Assembly (NCBI GenBank): GCA_023375785.1
Contig: SZWC01003925.1
Coordinates: 16,158 to 70,263 of the forward strand
Source: Penium margaritaceum
Taxonomy: Eukaryota; Streptophyta; Zygnematophyceae; Desmidiales; Peniaceae
Direction: 5' to 3'
DNA length: 54,106 nt
Under the pieces are notes generated by a model that saw nothing but the letters and a program-made list of their open reading frames with translations, did no database searches and was not told where the DNA came from. Position 1 is the stretch's first letter; every line of letters starts with the position of its first letter. The position numbers and the translations under genes are program-made. Below are positions 1 to 9,604 of this stretch, piece after piece.

Positions 1-2
1 AC

Positions 3-1315
3 GACGACGACAAACCACCACCTGTGGAAGCACCAGCACCAAAGCAAGAAGCGGCACCACTACCCCGGCGCAGTTTGCGACCAAAGAGAGCACCTTTGCG
101 GTATGAGGATGATTGGACCGGCCTTAGCTGGTCGTGCATGGCTCAGGGAGAGCCATCCACAGTGGCGGAGGCCATGAATGGCCCAGATGCGGCCAAGTGG
201 AAGGAGGCAGTGGATAGCGAGCTCGCATCCATTGCCGAGAACGGCACGTGGGTGCTGGTGGATAGACCCGACAAGGCCCACGTGGTGGGATCCAAGTGGG
301 TCCTCCGAGTGAAGAAGAAGCAAGACGGCAACATTGACAAGTTCAAGGCAAGGGCAGTGGCTAAGGGGTTCTCTCAACGCCCGGGCTCCGAGTACGATGA
401 GACGTTCACGCCCGTCGTGACCTTTGCCTCCATCCGCTCTCTCCTTGGCATTGCTGCCACAAAGAACTTGGAGATACACCAGATGGACGTCAGGACAGCT
501 TTCCTTTATGGGAAGCTTGACAAGGAAGTGCTGATGGAGGTGCCCGAAGGAGTCGAAGCTCCCAAGGGCAAGGTGTGCAAGTTGGTGAAAGCGCTCTACG
601 GGCTGAAACAGGCCCCAAGGATGTGGTACAAAGAGATGGACGGTTTCATGACCGGCCTCTCCTTCGCGCATTGCCAGAATGACCCGAGCATGTACGTGTG
701 CGATGATGGGAGAGGGCTGATGCTGGTTGCGCTGTACGTGGATGATCTGATCATCTGCTCGTCTTCGGTCGAGCTGCTGGATGGGCTGAAGTCTGACCTC
801 AATAAAAGGTTCAAGATGGAGGACATGGGTCCTCTCGAGTACTACCTCGGGATTGCCATCCACCGCAACCGAGTAGCAGGCACCATCGAACTCAACCAAA
901 CCAAATACATTGGTGAGGTGCTGAAGCGCTACCACATGGAAGATTGCAAACCTGTCAGCACCCCCATGACGACCGACACAAAGCTGAAGGCCTCCATGTC
1001 GCCAAGCAACAAAGCAGAACAAAGGGAGATGCAAGACATCCCCTACCAGTCTGCCGTGGGTAGCATCATGTACGCCATGGTAGGGACTCGTTCGGACATC
1101 TGCTATGATGTGGGACAAGTGAGCAGATTCGTGGCCAACCCTGGGCCACAACATTGGCAGGCAGTCAAGCGCATCTTGCGCTACCTGCAGAAGACACGTC
1201 ACATGGGCCTCGTCCTTGGAGGCCAAGAAGGAACGGACCCCCTTCGTCTAAACTGCTACACCGACGCTGACTGCGGAGGAAATCACGACGACAGGAAATC
1301 CACCTCTGGATACGT
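3..1315 (+). CDS. copia pol fragment: linker, reverse transcriptase and start of RNase H
   Basis: The open frame enters from the left edge. An acidic and proline-rich linker (KPPPVEAPAPKQ) leads into a complete RVT_2-type reverse transcriptase. Diagnostic motifs are SKWVLRVK, the KARAVAKGFSQ block, QMDVRTAFLYG, LYGLKQAPR and the catalytic YVDDLII box near 736-757. The RNase H start (DADCGGNHDDRKSTSGY) is cut by the N at 1316. The enzyme copies element RNA into DNA inside the virus-like particle. No stop or frameshift is present, so this copy is young or conserved. The true start lies upstream of the window. Confidence 0.85.
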
Positions 1316-1316
1316 N

Positions 1317-1856
1317 GCTGCGGAGGATGATGCAGCATCTGACATGGACGCGGATACCGAGGCGTCCGAGGCTTCCGAGTCTGACTTGGAGTCTGACGAC
1401 TCTTCTGACGACAACGACGACGACAAACCACCACCTGTGGAAGCACCAGCACCAAAGCAAGAAGTGGCACCACTACCCCGGCGCATTTTGCGACCAAAGA
1501 GAGCACCTTTGCGGTATGAGGATGATTGGACCGGCCTCAGCTGGTCGTGCATGGCTCAGGGAGAGCCATCCACAGTGGCGGAGGCCATGAATGGCCCAGA
1601 TGCGGCCAAGTGGAAGGAGGCAGTGGATAGCGAGCACGCATCCATTGCCGAGAACGGCACGTGGGTGCTGGTGGATAGACCCGACAAGGCCCACGTGGTG
1701 GGATCCAAGTGGGTCCTCCGAGTGAAGAAGAAGCAAGACGGCAACATTGACAAGTTCAAGGCAAGGGCAGTGGCTAAGGGGTTCTCTCAACGCCCGGGCT
1801 CCGAGTACGATGAGACGTTCACGCCCGTCGTGACCTTTGCCTCCATCCGCTCTCTC
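1317..1856 (+). CDS. copia pol fragment: second contig copy of linker and RT start
   Basis: This piece carries an acidic Asp/Glu/Ser linker and then the same linker and RT start seen at 1-443 (offset 1413), with small differences such as RRIL for RRSL and SEHA for SELA. It stops at an N (1857) inside the early RT domain, and the middle of the RT is missing before the next piece. It is either a second element copy or an unmerged overlapping contig. The seemingly unbroken frame across both Ns is accidental and should not be read as one 821-residue protein. Confidence 0.7.
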
Positions 1857-1857
1857 N

Positions 1858-2489
1858 ACATCTGCTATGATGTGGGACAAGTGAGCAGATTCGTGGCCAA
1901 CCCTGGGCCACAACATTGGCAGGCAGTCAAGCGCATCTTGCGCTACCTGCAGAAGACACGTCACATGGGCCTCGTCCTTGGAGGCCAAGAAGGAACGGAC
2001 CCCCTTCGTCTAAACTGCTACACCGACGCTGACTGCGGAGGAAATCACGACGACAGGAAATCCACCTCTGGATACGTGTGTATCTTGAATGGCGCTGCCA
2101 TCTCATGGGCCAGTAGGAAGCAGGATTGTGTTTCCGTGTCCACGGCTGAGGCAGAGTACATTGCTTTGTCTGAGGTATGCAAGGAGACTCAATGGCTCCG
2201 CAGCCTGCTTGGCGAAATGACAGTGCCACAGAAAGACGCCACGATCGTACACGTGGACAACATGAGCACCATCTCGATGGCTGAAGACGAGATCATCTCA
2301 CGGCGAACGAAGCACATCGACATACGTTACCACTACTCACGTGACCTGGTCATGAAGAACGTTGTGGACTTGCAGCACTGCAGAACAAAGAGCATGCTTG
2401 CTGACTGCATGACCAAGCCGCTGGACCGCGACTTGCATTATGCAGGCATTCATGGATTTGGCATGAGGAGTGCGGCAGAGGAAGGGTGA
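1858..2489 (+). CDS. copia pol C-terminus: RT thumb and RNase H
   Basis: The piece starts in the RT C-terminal part (ICYDVGQVSRFV) and runs through RNase H (NCYTDADCGG, STAEAEYIAL) to the copia tail (TKHIDIRYHY, MLADCMTKPL). It ends at a TGA at 2487-2489. RNase H removes the RNA template during reverse transcription. Positions 1858-2076 repeat 1096-1314 almost exactly. The polypurine tract and LTR follow 50-60 bp downstream, as expected for the 3' end of a copia pol. Confidence 0.82.
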
Positions 2490-2721
2490 GCTCCAACGCA
2501 TTGATGGAGCGGAGCAAGGGATAGATGGACAGAGGTGCAAGGGAGAGATTTGTTGAAATGGTGTGCACCTTGTCCACTGCCTAGCTGGCCAGCTACACAT
2601 ACAGACAAGGCATACACTGCTCTATGGAGTATGTCCCCTTGGTCTGTTCTGAGATGGGCCAGGAATGCACTGCCCATAATGGGTATGTCCCCTATGGCTC
2701 ATCATAGGAACCATACCTTTT

Positions 2722-2789
2722 TGGCTTGGTTGATTAGGCACCGGAGTCTCAAACCAGAGGTCGCGGGTTCAAACCCTGCGACGGCCGCA
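2722..2789 (+). other. tRNA-like segment with Pol III A and B boxes inside LTR A
   Basis: TGGCTTGGTTGATTAGG resembles a tRNA D-arm/A box. Forty bases on, GCGGGTTCAAACCCTGC forms a good T-arm (5 bp stem, TTCAAAC loop, B box). The anticodon stem and the 5' acceptor strand do not pair, so it is not an intact tRNA. It could be a SINE head inserted in the LTR or a tRNA-derived LTR module. Confidence 0.5.
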
Positions 2790-2954
2790 ATTCTCTTTGT
2801 GGCCAAAACTGGGACAGGAAGCTTCTAGGAAGCTTACTAGAGCCTGCCTTGAGGATGACACTTGGCGGTCTAAGGACGCGCCAAGTAGGAATGTAGGATG
2901 AGGTTGGCTCTAGTGGAGCCACTACAAGCAGAAGCTTTAGCAAAGCTCTGCAAG

Positions 2955-2961
2955 TATAAAT
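2955..2961 (+). promoter_or_regulatory. candidate TATA box of LTR A
   Basis: TATAAAT lies in the middle of the LTR, 405 bp from its start, a plausible U3/R position for the Pol II promoter of a 653 bp LTR. Sequence match only. Confidence 0.35.
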
Positions 2962-3203
2962 GCCTGTACCTTGCATGCATCCATTTACAGTTCTTGCCTT
3001 TGAGACTCCTCACAGAGTGTCCAACCAAAGGTAGACACTAAAGACCAACATGCGGACTTCGTGAGGTTGCAAACCAAACGAACCTAAAGTGTGGATCCCT
3101 CGTTCAAGGGTGATATGTTATCTTGGTTGCAATACCAAGAGCGGTTGGCGGCCTCCCATGTCGGGACCCGTTTTCTAGACCGTTGCTATCCGGCGCATTG
3201 ACA

Positions 3204-5345
3204 AGTCGGAGTCGAATTCGGATTCAGAGTCAGAGTCGGAGTTGAAGTTGGAGTCAGAGTCAGAATCGGAGTCACAGTTGGAGCTGGAGTCTGAGTTAGA
3301 GTCGAAGTCGGAGTCCGAGCCAGAGTCGGATTTGTAGTCAGAGTTGGAGTCAGAGCCAGAGTCAGAGCTGGAATCGGAGTCGGAGGCAGAGTCGGAGTCT
3401 GAGTGGGGGTCGGAGTCAGAGTCTAAGTCGGAGTCAGAGTCAGAGTTGCAGTCAGATTCGGAATCGGAGGCGGAGTCAAAGTGGGAGTCGGAGTCCGAAT
3501 TGAAATCAGAGTCGGAGTTGGAGTCGGAGTCGGAGTCAGAGTCGGAGCCGGAGTGGAAGTCTCAGTGAGACTCGGAGTCGGAGTCGGAGTCTGAGTTGGA
3601 GTCTGAGTTCGAGTCGGAGTCAGATTCGGAGGCGGAGTCGGAGTCGGATTCGAAGTTGGAGTCGGAGCCGGAAAGAGAGTTTGAGTCTGAATCGGATTCG
3701 GAGTCGAAGTCCAAGTCGGAGACGATCTAGGAGTCAGAGTAGGAGTTGAAGACGGCGTTGGATTCTGTATCCTAGTAGGAGGCTGAGTCGGAGTCGGAGT
3801 CAGAGTCCAAGTCAGAGTCGGAGTCGGAGTCGGAGTGGGAGTCGGAGTCGGAGTTGGAGTCAGAGATGGAGTCGGAGTAAGAGTTGGAGTCGCAGTCGGA
3901 GTTGGAGTTGGAGTTGGAGTTGGAGTCGGAGTCAGGGTCGGAGTCGGAGTCAATGTCGGTGTCGGAGTCGGAGTCGGAGTCGGAGTCTGATTCGAAGTCT
4001 TAGTCGGAGCTGGAGTCGGAGTTGGACTCGTAGTCAAGTTTGAGTCAGAGTCGGAGTTGGGGTCAGAGTTGGTGTCGGATTTGGAGTCAGAGTTGGAGTC
4101 GGAGTCAGAGTCAGAGTCAGAGTCAGAGTCAGGGTCAGAGTCAGAGTCAAAGCCGGAATCGGAGTCAGAGTCGGAGTCGGAGTCGGTGTCAGTTTTGGAG
4201 GCAGATTCGGAGTCAGATTTGAAGTTGAAGTCGGAGTCGGACTGGCAATCAGAGTCGGATTTGGGAGTCTGAGGCTGAGTTGGAGTCGGAGCCGATGTCA
4301 GAGTCGGAGTTGGATTTGTAGTCGGAGTCGGAGTCGGAGTTGAGTCGGAGTCAGAGTCAGATTCAGAGTCGGAGTTGGATTCAGAGTTGGAGTCGGAGTC
4401 AGGAGGCGGAGTCGGAGTTGGAGTCGGAGTCTGAGTAGGAATTGGAGTCAAGTTAGGAGTCAGAGTGGGAGTTGGAATCGGAGTCAGAGTCGGATTCAGC
4501 GTCAGAGTCGGAGTCTGAGTTGGAGTCGAACACGGAGTCGGAGGCAGAGTCCGAGCCGGAGTCAGAGTTGGAGCCAGATTTGGAATCGGAGCTTGAGTCT
4601 GAGTCAGAGTCAGGGTTGTATTCAGAGTAGGAGACGGAGTCGGAGTCCGAGTCTCAGTCAGAGTCGGAGTCGGAGTCGGAGTCAGAGTCAGAGTCGGAGT
4701 CAGAGTCGGAGTCGGAGTTGGAGTTGGAGTCAGAGTTTGAGTCTGAGTCGGAGAGAGAGAGTCGGAGTCAGAGTCGGAGTCCGAGTCGGAGTCGGAGGTG
4801 GAGTCGGAGCCGGAGTCGGAGTTGCAGTCAGGGTCGGAGTTGGAGTCAGAGTTGGATTTGGAGTCAGAGGTGGAGTCGGAGTTGGATTCGGAGTTGGAAT
4901 CGGAGTCGGAGTCGGATTCGGAGTCAAATTCAGAGTTGTAGTCAGAGTTGGATTCGGATTTGGAGGCGTATTTGGAGGCGGAGTAAGAGTCAGAGTTCAA
5001 GATGGAGTCCAAGTCGGAGACAGAGTCGGAGTCAGGAAGGAGTCAGTGTCGGAGTCGGAGTTAGAGTCTGAGTCTGAGTCAGAGTCGCAGTTGGTGTTTG
5101 AGTCGGAGCCGGAGTTAGAGTTAAAGTCGAAGTCAGAGTCAGAGTCGGGGTCGGAGTCAGAGTTGGAGTCAGAGTCAGAGTCGGAGTTGAAGTCGGATTC
5201 AGAGTCGGAGTCGGAGTGGAGTCAGAGTCGAAGTCTGAGTAGGAGTCGGAGTTGGAGTCGGAGCCGGAGTCAGAATCGGAGTCTGAGTTGGAGTTGGAGT
5301 TGGAGTTGGAGGCGGAGTTGAAGTTGGATTCGGAGTCGGAGTCTT
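3204..5345 (+). repeat. hexanucleotide array, (GGAGTC/GAGTCA)n, about 2.1 kb
   Basis: The array is a nearly uninterrupted run of GAGTCG, GAGTCA and GAGTTG hexamers with point variants. All frames read as Glu-Ser, Arg-Ser/Gln-Ser or Val-Gly on this strand, and as Asp-Ser or Thr-Pro on the other. This explains the many long low-complexity open frames here, none of which is supported as a gene. The left edge is the LTR of A and the right edge the LTR of B. Confidence 0.93.
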
Positions 5346-6275
5346 TGTCGGGAAATCTACGTGGTACTGTCCCGACGTTGGTGTTGACCTTATCTGGTGA
5401 TTCACGTCATTCACTTTGGACAAAACTGAGACTGAGTGTGAGCTTTTTGGTCGCATCACGCTGTGTGAGCAGGAGTTTAGAGACAGTCAGTTTGCAAAGG
5501 GAGTAACGGCATTTTGTGTTAGTTTTTGTACATGAACATGATCATAACATGTATAGGACTAGTCATGAGCACTCCAACACACTAAGCCGTGCGTGATTCA
5601 GCCAAGCATAGCCCAAGTAACGCTTGCCAAAGCGCACGTCTCACCCACGCCTAACGCCTAACGCCTCCAAGAAAGCCGTGGTGCCTTTCTTCACGTGCGA
5701 AGCACCTTTCTCAAGGGGCAGATCCCCTTGCACGTGATGTAGGGAACCCCTGCACTGTTTTGACGCACCTCCCCCTCTTTCGGGGCGAGTTTGGTGATGG
5801 GGTGTGACAAGGTTCGAAACCTCTCCGCGAACCTGCAGTCAGAGTTTTGACGGTCCACGAGTAACAAAACGTACTATTGAGTTTCGGATGCCGAGCCTGG
5901 ATTTTGTCCAAGTTCCTCAGTCACAACCTGCACTACTGGATTCGGTGGATATTACCCACCAGACGCGTCGGCAGTCTTCCGGAGAAAAATCCCTAGATGG
6001 ACGTTTTGTAACTTGGTCCGGTTGATTATTCGCCATAAGTCAAGTAGCGGCCGGCTCCCAAAGCCGCCGCACACACCCCAAATTTGGAAGCTCATGTCTC
6101 CCTCGTTGCTTGTCCGATTCTGGTGAAACAACTTCCACCAGATTCAGCGACTTGTCAACTTTCACGGGCATTCCTTGAGCAACTAGATCCAACTGCAAGG
6201 ATTTCCCTCTCTCTGGCAGCTCGTCGGCACCTCCCGGCGCAGCACCTGGACATGCGGAGGATTAATTTTTCAACA
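5346..6275 (-). repeat. 3' LTR of element B
   Basis: In the element's sense the LTR begins TGTTGAAAAATTAATCC at 6275, right after the purine tract GGGGAGAA. A fitting end (…TTTCCCGACA) lies exactly where the hexamer array stops at 5345. That gives about 930 bp with TG…CA ends. There is no second copy to compare with, so the distal end is inferred. Confidence 0.55.
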
Positions 6276-6318
6276 TTCTCCCCATTGCACCTTCCATGCC
6301 CGGTGCTCCAGCTTGCTC

Positions 6319-6822
6319 TCACTCATCTTCCACTGCGTCTTCCAGCCCATCATAGCTGGTCATCCCAAGTCCGGCCGCGCTCATCGCCTGCCGGTCCGCA
6401 GGTTGCGCTTTGGTCAAGCAATCCGCAACCATGTTGTGCTTGTTGCAGTGTTACAGCACCACCTGCCCCTTTTCATCCATGTCTCATGCGTAGTGATGAC
6501 GCACGTCAATGTGCATCGTCCTCGTGGACTGAGTTAGGTTGTTGGTCAGCGAGATGGAGCCGGTGTTATCCTCTTGTACCACCGTAGGCTCCTACTGCGG
6601 CAAGCCTAGCTCCCCCAGCAACCTGTGGAGCCACATCGCCTCCTTGACCGCCTCGGCCAGCAAAATGTGCTCTGCTTCCACTATGGAGGTGGCAACGAAG
6701 TCCTGCTTCCTCCTGCACAATGAGACCGCTGCACTAGCGATGAGGAACACGTAGCCAGATGTGGAATTCTGCTTATCCACATCGTCAGCGGAGTCTACAT
6801 CCCTGTAGCAGACCAGATGCAA
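6319..6822 (-). pseudogene. copia B RNase H and pol C-terminus
   Basis: RNase H motifs (NSTSGYVFLIASAAVS, then a degenerate AEAEYIAL box read as VEAEHILLAEAV) are followed by the copia tail (RTMHIDVRHHY, MVADCLTKAQ). The tail contains in-frame stops. The frame ends at a TGA at 6319-6321, about 35 bp before the purine tract and LTR. Confidence 0.75.
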
Positions 6823-6864
6823 GGATTCCGCCCGCCCCTTGCCGTCGAACCTCAGTGCTTGCCT

Positions 6865-7126
6865 TTACATTGTGCATACCCCTTTGGCACGAGCCGTACC
6901 TTGTACTTGTCCACCACCGCTTCTTTCGTGAACTTGTCTTGAAGACCCACTTGGAGCCGATGACCTTGGCATCTTTCGGCCTGTGAGACAACCCCCACGT
7001 GTCATTTTCAGCAATGGATGCCAACTCCGACTTGATGGCGGCGTCACACTGCTTCCCCTCGAGCCGCGCAAGTGCCTCTTGTACGGTGGTCAGTTCTGTT
7101 GATACAGCCAGCATGCACCGTGTCAT
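6865..7126 (-). pseudogene. copia B reverse transcriptase N-terminal remnant
   Basis: KSELASIAENDTW and KVIGSKWVFKTS match the start of the copia RT, as in element A. The sequence then loses similarity and joins the RNase H within about 100 bp. The palm domain with the YVDD box is therefore deleted, roughly 0.9 kb by comparison with A. B cannot make its own RT. Confidence 0.72.
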
Positions 7127-7128
7127 AC

Positions 7129-7849
7129 CTATCCATTGACCGGTACCTGCGTCGAAGCGCTTTCCCCTTCTCCACTACCTCCATCTACGGGGCGGTAGTT
7201 TTGGTGGCGCATCGTTGCTCTATTGCATTCCTTCCGAATCCACTTGCTCCTGTGAAACATCAACCTGACGGCTCCCCAAGGGTCTCTCCCGCTCCGGTGA
7301 AACATTGACCGGATGGGTGGTGCATCCAGAGGATTTTTCTCCGACGCCCGACGCAAGCTCCGCAGGGAGTGCCTGCTTTGGCATCCACAATGCCTCCTCC
7401 GACAGATGTTTCTGCCAAATCTCCAACCCACCTGCATGGTCGTCGGAGTCCTCCGTGTTAGCTGCTGTACCTGCTGCACCGGCGCGCTTTGACGCCGCAT
7501 CCTCGATCTCAGAGTCCGCCGGCTCCTTCTCGTAGTCAAGGAGCTGTCTCATCTCATTGCTGCTGCTGGTCAAACTGTTGCTCGTCAAACTCGACAGCAT
7601 GGCTGCGAATGATCTCTTGCATGCACAGGTCCCAGAGCCGATACACCTTTTGCGCACTCTCATAGCCAAGGAACAACTACAGCTTTGCCCATGGTTCCAG
7701 CTTGCTATCGCGTCGCTGTGCCGCCTACACCATTGCATGCGCCTTGCGCTTGCTCCAAACCTCCTACGACATCTTCCAGCCGTCCTTACCCTCAGCACCG
7801 CTGTTCGGATGAGATTGATGGTACAGCTCGCTGTGCGCACAGCCTCCAT
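7129..7849 (-). pseudogene. copia B integrase-RT linker region
   Basis: A low-complexity, Ser/Glu/Ala-rich frame (SNSLTSSSNEMRQLL, KEPADSEIEDAASKRAG) lies between the integrase and RT remnants and corresponds to the variable linker of copia polyproteins. It is interrupted and shifted between frames. No domain is recognisable. It is assigned by position. Confidence 0.5.
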
Positions 7850-8398
7850 TTAGAATCCTTGCAAAGCCCCCATGTCCACAAGCACGGATTGCACCATGTT
7901 TGGCACCGTCTGGTTCGCCCACTCCGCCACTCCATTAGATTATGGTGAGTATGGCGTAGTGGTTTCCGACTTGATGCCTTGCTACTTCATCCACCCGCTA
8001 CAGCCCACGTACTCTCCACCAGTCGTTGCGTAGCCTCTGACCTTCCGGCCATTCTACCTCTCCACCGCTGCAACGTACTCCTTCAACCAGTCTAGGACTT
8101 CGCCTTTCTGCTTCATGAACTGCACAAAGAGCTTCTTGCTGCAGTCATCAATGAAGCCGCTTTTTTACGGTGTTTTGAATGGTGCACACACGTCACTGTG
8201 CATGACATCCAGCAGGTTCTTTATGGGAGCCATGCTCTCGTTGAACGGCTTGCGTCGTGCCTTGTCCAAAATGCAAGGCTCGTACTTTTTTTGTGTCAGT
8301 GCATATGTTGTCGCATCTGTTGCACTTTTGATGACAAGGCTGTGCACCATGTCGCGCTTTGCCATCTCCTTGATGGTTGTGGGTGTCGAATGCCCCAA
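7850..8398 (-). pseudogene. copia B pre-integrase and integrase remnant
   Basis: GHSTPTTIKEMAKRDMVHSL, CILDKARRKPF and MHSDVCAPF match the GAG_pre-integrase zinc region and integrase start. Further down come GGEYVG, TPYSP and SNGVAEWANQT, from the integrase core end. Stops break it at several points, including TAG after WMK and TAA before SNGVAEW. The family inserts element DNA into chromosomes; this copy is dead. Confidence 0.72.
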
Positions 8399-9213
8399 CC
8401 GTCAGTGCCAGAGCTCCAGATTAGCGTTTCTCCCTTGACCATGCTGACGACGCGCTCCTGCAAGTATGTTGCATCTGATGCCATGGAGATCACCTTGGTC
8501 TCCACGATGCAGAGACTGCCCTCGTACTTCACCTCCGGCACGTCCTCGCTGCCGCCGTCGTTGCGTACGACTGCGCCTTTCCTACGGAAGAGCACCTCAT
8601 ACCCCTTATCTTTCAAACGGTTGACACTCCAGATATCAGCCAGGCCGGGGACGTGCTGCACATCACGGATTGTGCACAACTCCTTCTTACCGCCCACCAT
8701 GACTTCCTCCTCCACGTCGCCTTGCCTGGCTGCCGGCTCGACTTTGTCGTTTGCGACCACCATTGACTTGGAGGACTTCTTGTAGGTGATGAACTCCATC
8801 TTCTTGACTAGGATGTGCTCCTCGGCCCCGGAATCTTGGCAGCACCTGTTGGCCTTCTAAGGAGAGTGGCTCTTGTTGGCATTGAGGAGCAACCTGCCTT
8901 TGGCGTTTTAGCCACAGGCCTTTGCCTCCTCCGGGCAGTGAAGAGCCCAATGGCCCTCCTTGCCGCTATTGCGGCACGCACCTTTCTTGGCGCCCTTCTT
9001 GCTGCCGCACTTTCCGCTGCTTCCTTTTCCCCCGCTTCCGCCACCACGCATTTTGGTGATGAGGGTCGATGAGGAATTCCTACAGCTCCGGCATTGTACC
9101 CCGTTGTGGATGTACTCTACGGCCACGCCATATGTGAGCTTGCCCTCCGGCCATCCTCCTAGGAAGGTGTTGAGGGGATCCTGACTTTCAGGTAGGGTCA
9201 TGAGGAGGGCCAT
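8399..9213 (-). pseudogene. copia B gag C-terminus, zinc knuckle and protease
   Basis: The gag part contains a knuckle CRNSGKEGHWALHC in which the second Cys is Ser, so metal binding is probably lost. A TAA and a TAG follow, then the aspartic protease motif CCQDSGAEEHIL, whose Asp-Ser-Gly is intact. The continuation (DVQHVPGLADIWSVNRL, DKGYEVLF) is typical of copia sequence after the protease. A frameshift near 8398 separates it from the pre-integrase segment. Confidence 0.75.
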
Positions 9214-9552
9214 TGCCTACAGTTGCCTCTCGATCTTCCACCCCATATTGTTACATTGTGAAGTGAGCGACTCGATCTGCTACATGGTGGGGAGGACATC
9301 ATCTCCCTCCTCGATCCTCACTGTTAGGAGCCGCTTTATCTCGAAGATTTTTTTCGCGAGTGACTTCGATTGGTGGATGGCATACAGTTTTTGCCAAGCT
9401 TCAGCTGCCATCTTACAGCCTTGGAAATAGCCGCACTGCGACTCGGCTGTCCCACATAACAGGAGCATAAGCGCCTCCGTGTTCTTTTTTTCGCAGGCCT
9501 GCTTCTCCGCATCCATAGCAGTAGCCTCTGCGAGCACCTCCTTTCCAAACAT
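9214..9552 (-). pseudogene. copia B gag N-terminal part
   Basis: The frame EALMLLLCGTAESQCGYF…AAEAWQKLYAIHQSKSLAKK matches the UBN2/retrotran_gag type found in plant copia gags, which forms the virus-like particle shell. In-frame TAG codons occur near 9280 (TM*QIESL) and 9214 (RQL*AMA). The N-terminus and 5' LTR are absent; the hexamer array starts 50 bp upstream. Confidence 0.68.
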
Positions 9553-9604
9553 GACGTCTAGCAGCCCCTTATGCGCAAGGTGCAGCTCACATTACCACTC
9601 CGAC

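Larger units (their letters stand above)
1..3203 (+). mobile_element. Ty1/copia retrotransposon A, 3' half (pol end plus 3' LTR)
   Basis: The region holds a copia-type reverse transcriptase and RNase H reading frame, a purine-rich tract (2539-2550) and a 3' LTR (2551-3203). The 5' part lies outside the window. Single Ns at 1316 and 1857 join three contig pieces. Piece 2 (from 1414) repeats positions 1-443, and piece 3 (from 1858) repeats 1096-1314, so the region is not one continuous element copy. The LTR's outer end (…TTGACA) touches the GGAGTC-type hexamer array directly. The copia class is certain; the family name is unknown. Confidence 0.85.
2551..3203 (+). repeat. 3' LTR of element A
   Basis: The LTR starts TGTTGAAATGG right after a purine tract and probably ends GCATTGACA, giving the usual TG…CA limits over about 653 bp. 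The next base begins the GAGTCG hexamer array. Element B's 3' LTR starts with the same TGTTGAAA. The other LTR is outside the window, so the right limit is inferred from the array boundary and the TG…CA rule. Confidence 0.6.
5346..9600 (-). mobile_element. Ty1/copia retrotransposon B, decayed
   Basis: On the minus strand the order is gag (9552 downward), zinc knuckle, protease motif, integrase, linker, a short RT remnant, RNase H, purine tract and 3' LTR. Many stops and frameshifts are present and most of the RT is deleted. No 5' LTR is recognisable before the hexamer array at 9605. B is related to A: both LTRs start TGTTGAAA and both RTs carry the motif SELASIAEN. Confidence 0.82.

Noticed and set aside
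60-1226. Long antisense frame of 388 codons opposite the RT
   Set aside because: It mirrors the coding strand of a well-supported RT and has no recognisable domain; high GC coding DNA often leaves the opposite frame open.
24-2489. A single 821-residue copia protein
   Set aside because: The frame crosses two Ns and repeats its own linker and RT start; it is a product of joined contigs, not one gene.
2722-2789. A functional tRNA gene
   Set aside because: The acceptor and anticodon stems do not pair; only the T-arm and an A-box-like stretch are preserved.
3344-5506. SR-type (Arg-Ser) or Asp-Ser-rich protein genes in the hexamer arrays
   Set aside because: Every frame on both strands is open and low-complexity because the unit is six bases; none has a unique domain. 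The same applies to 9605-11605.
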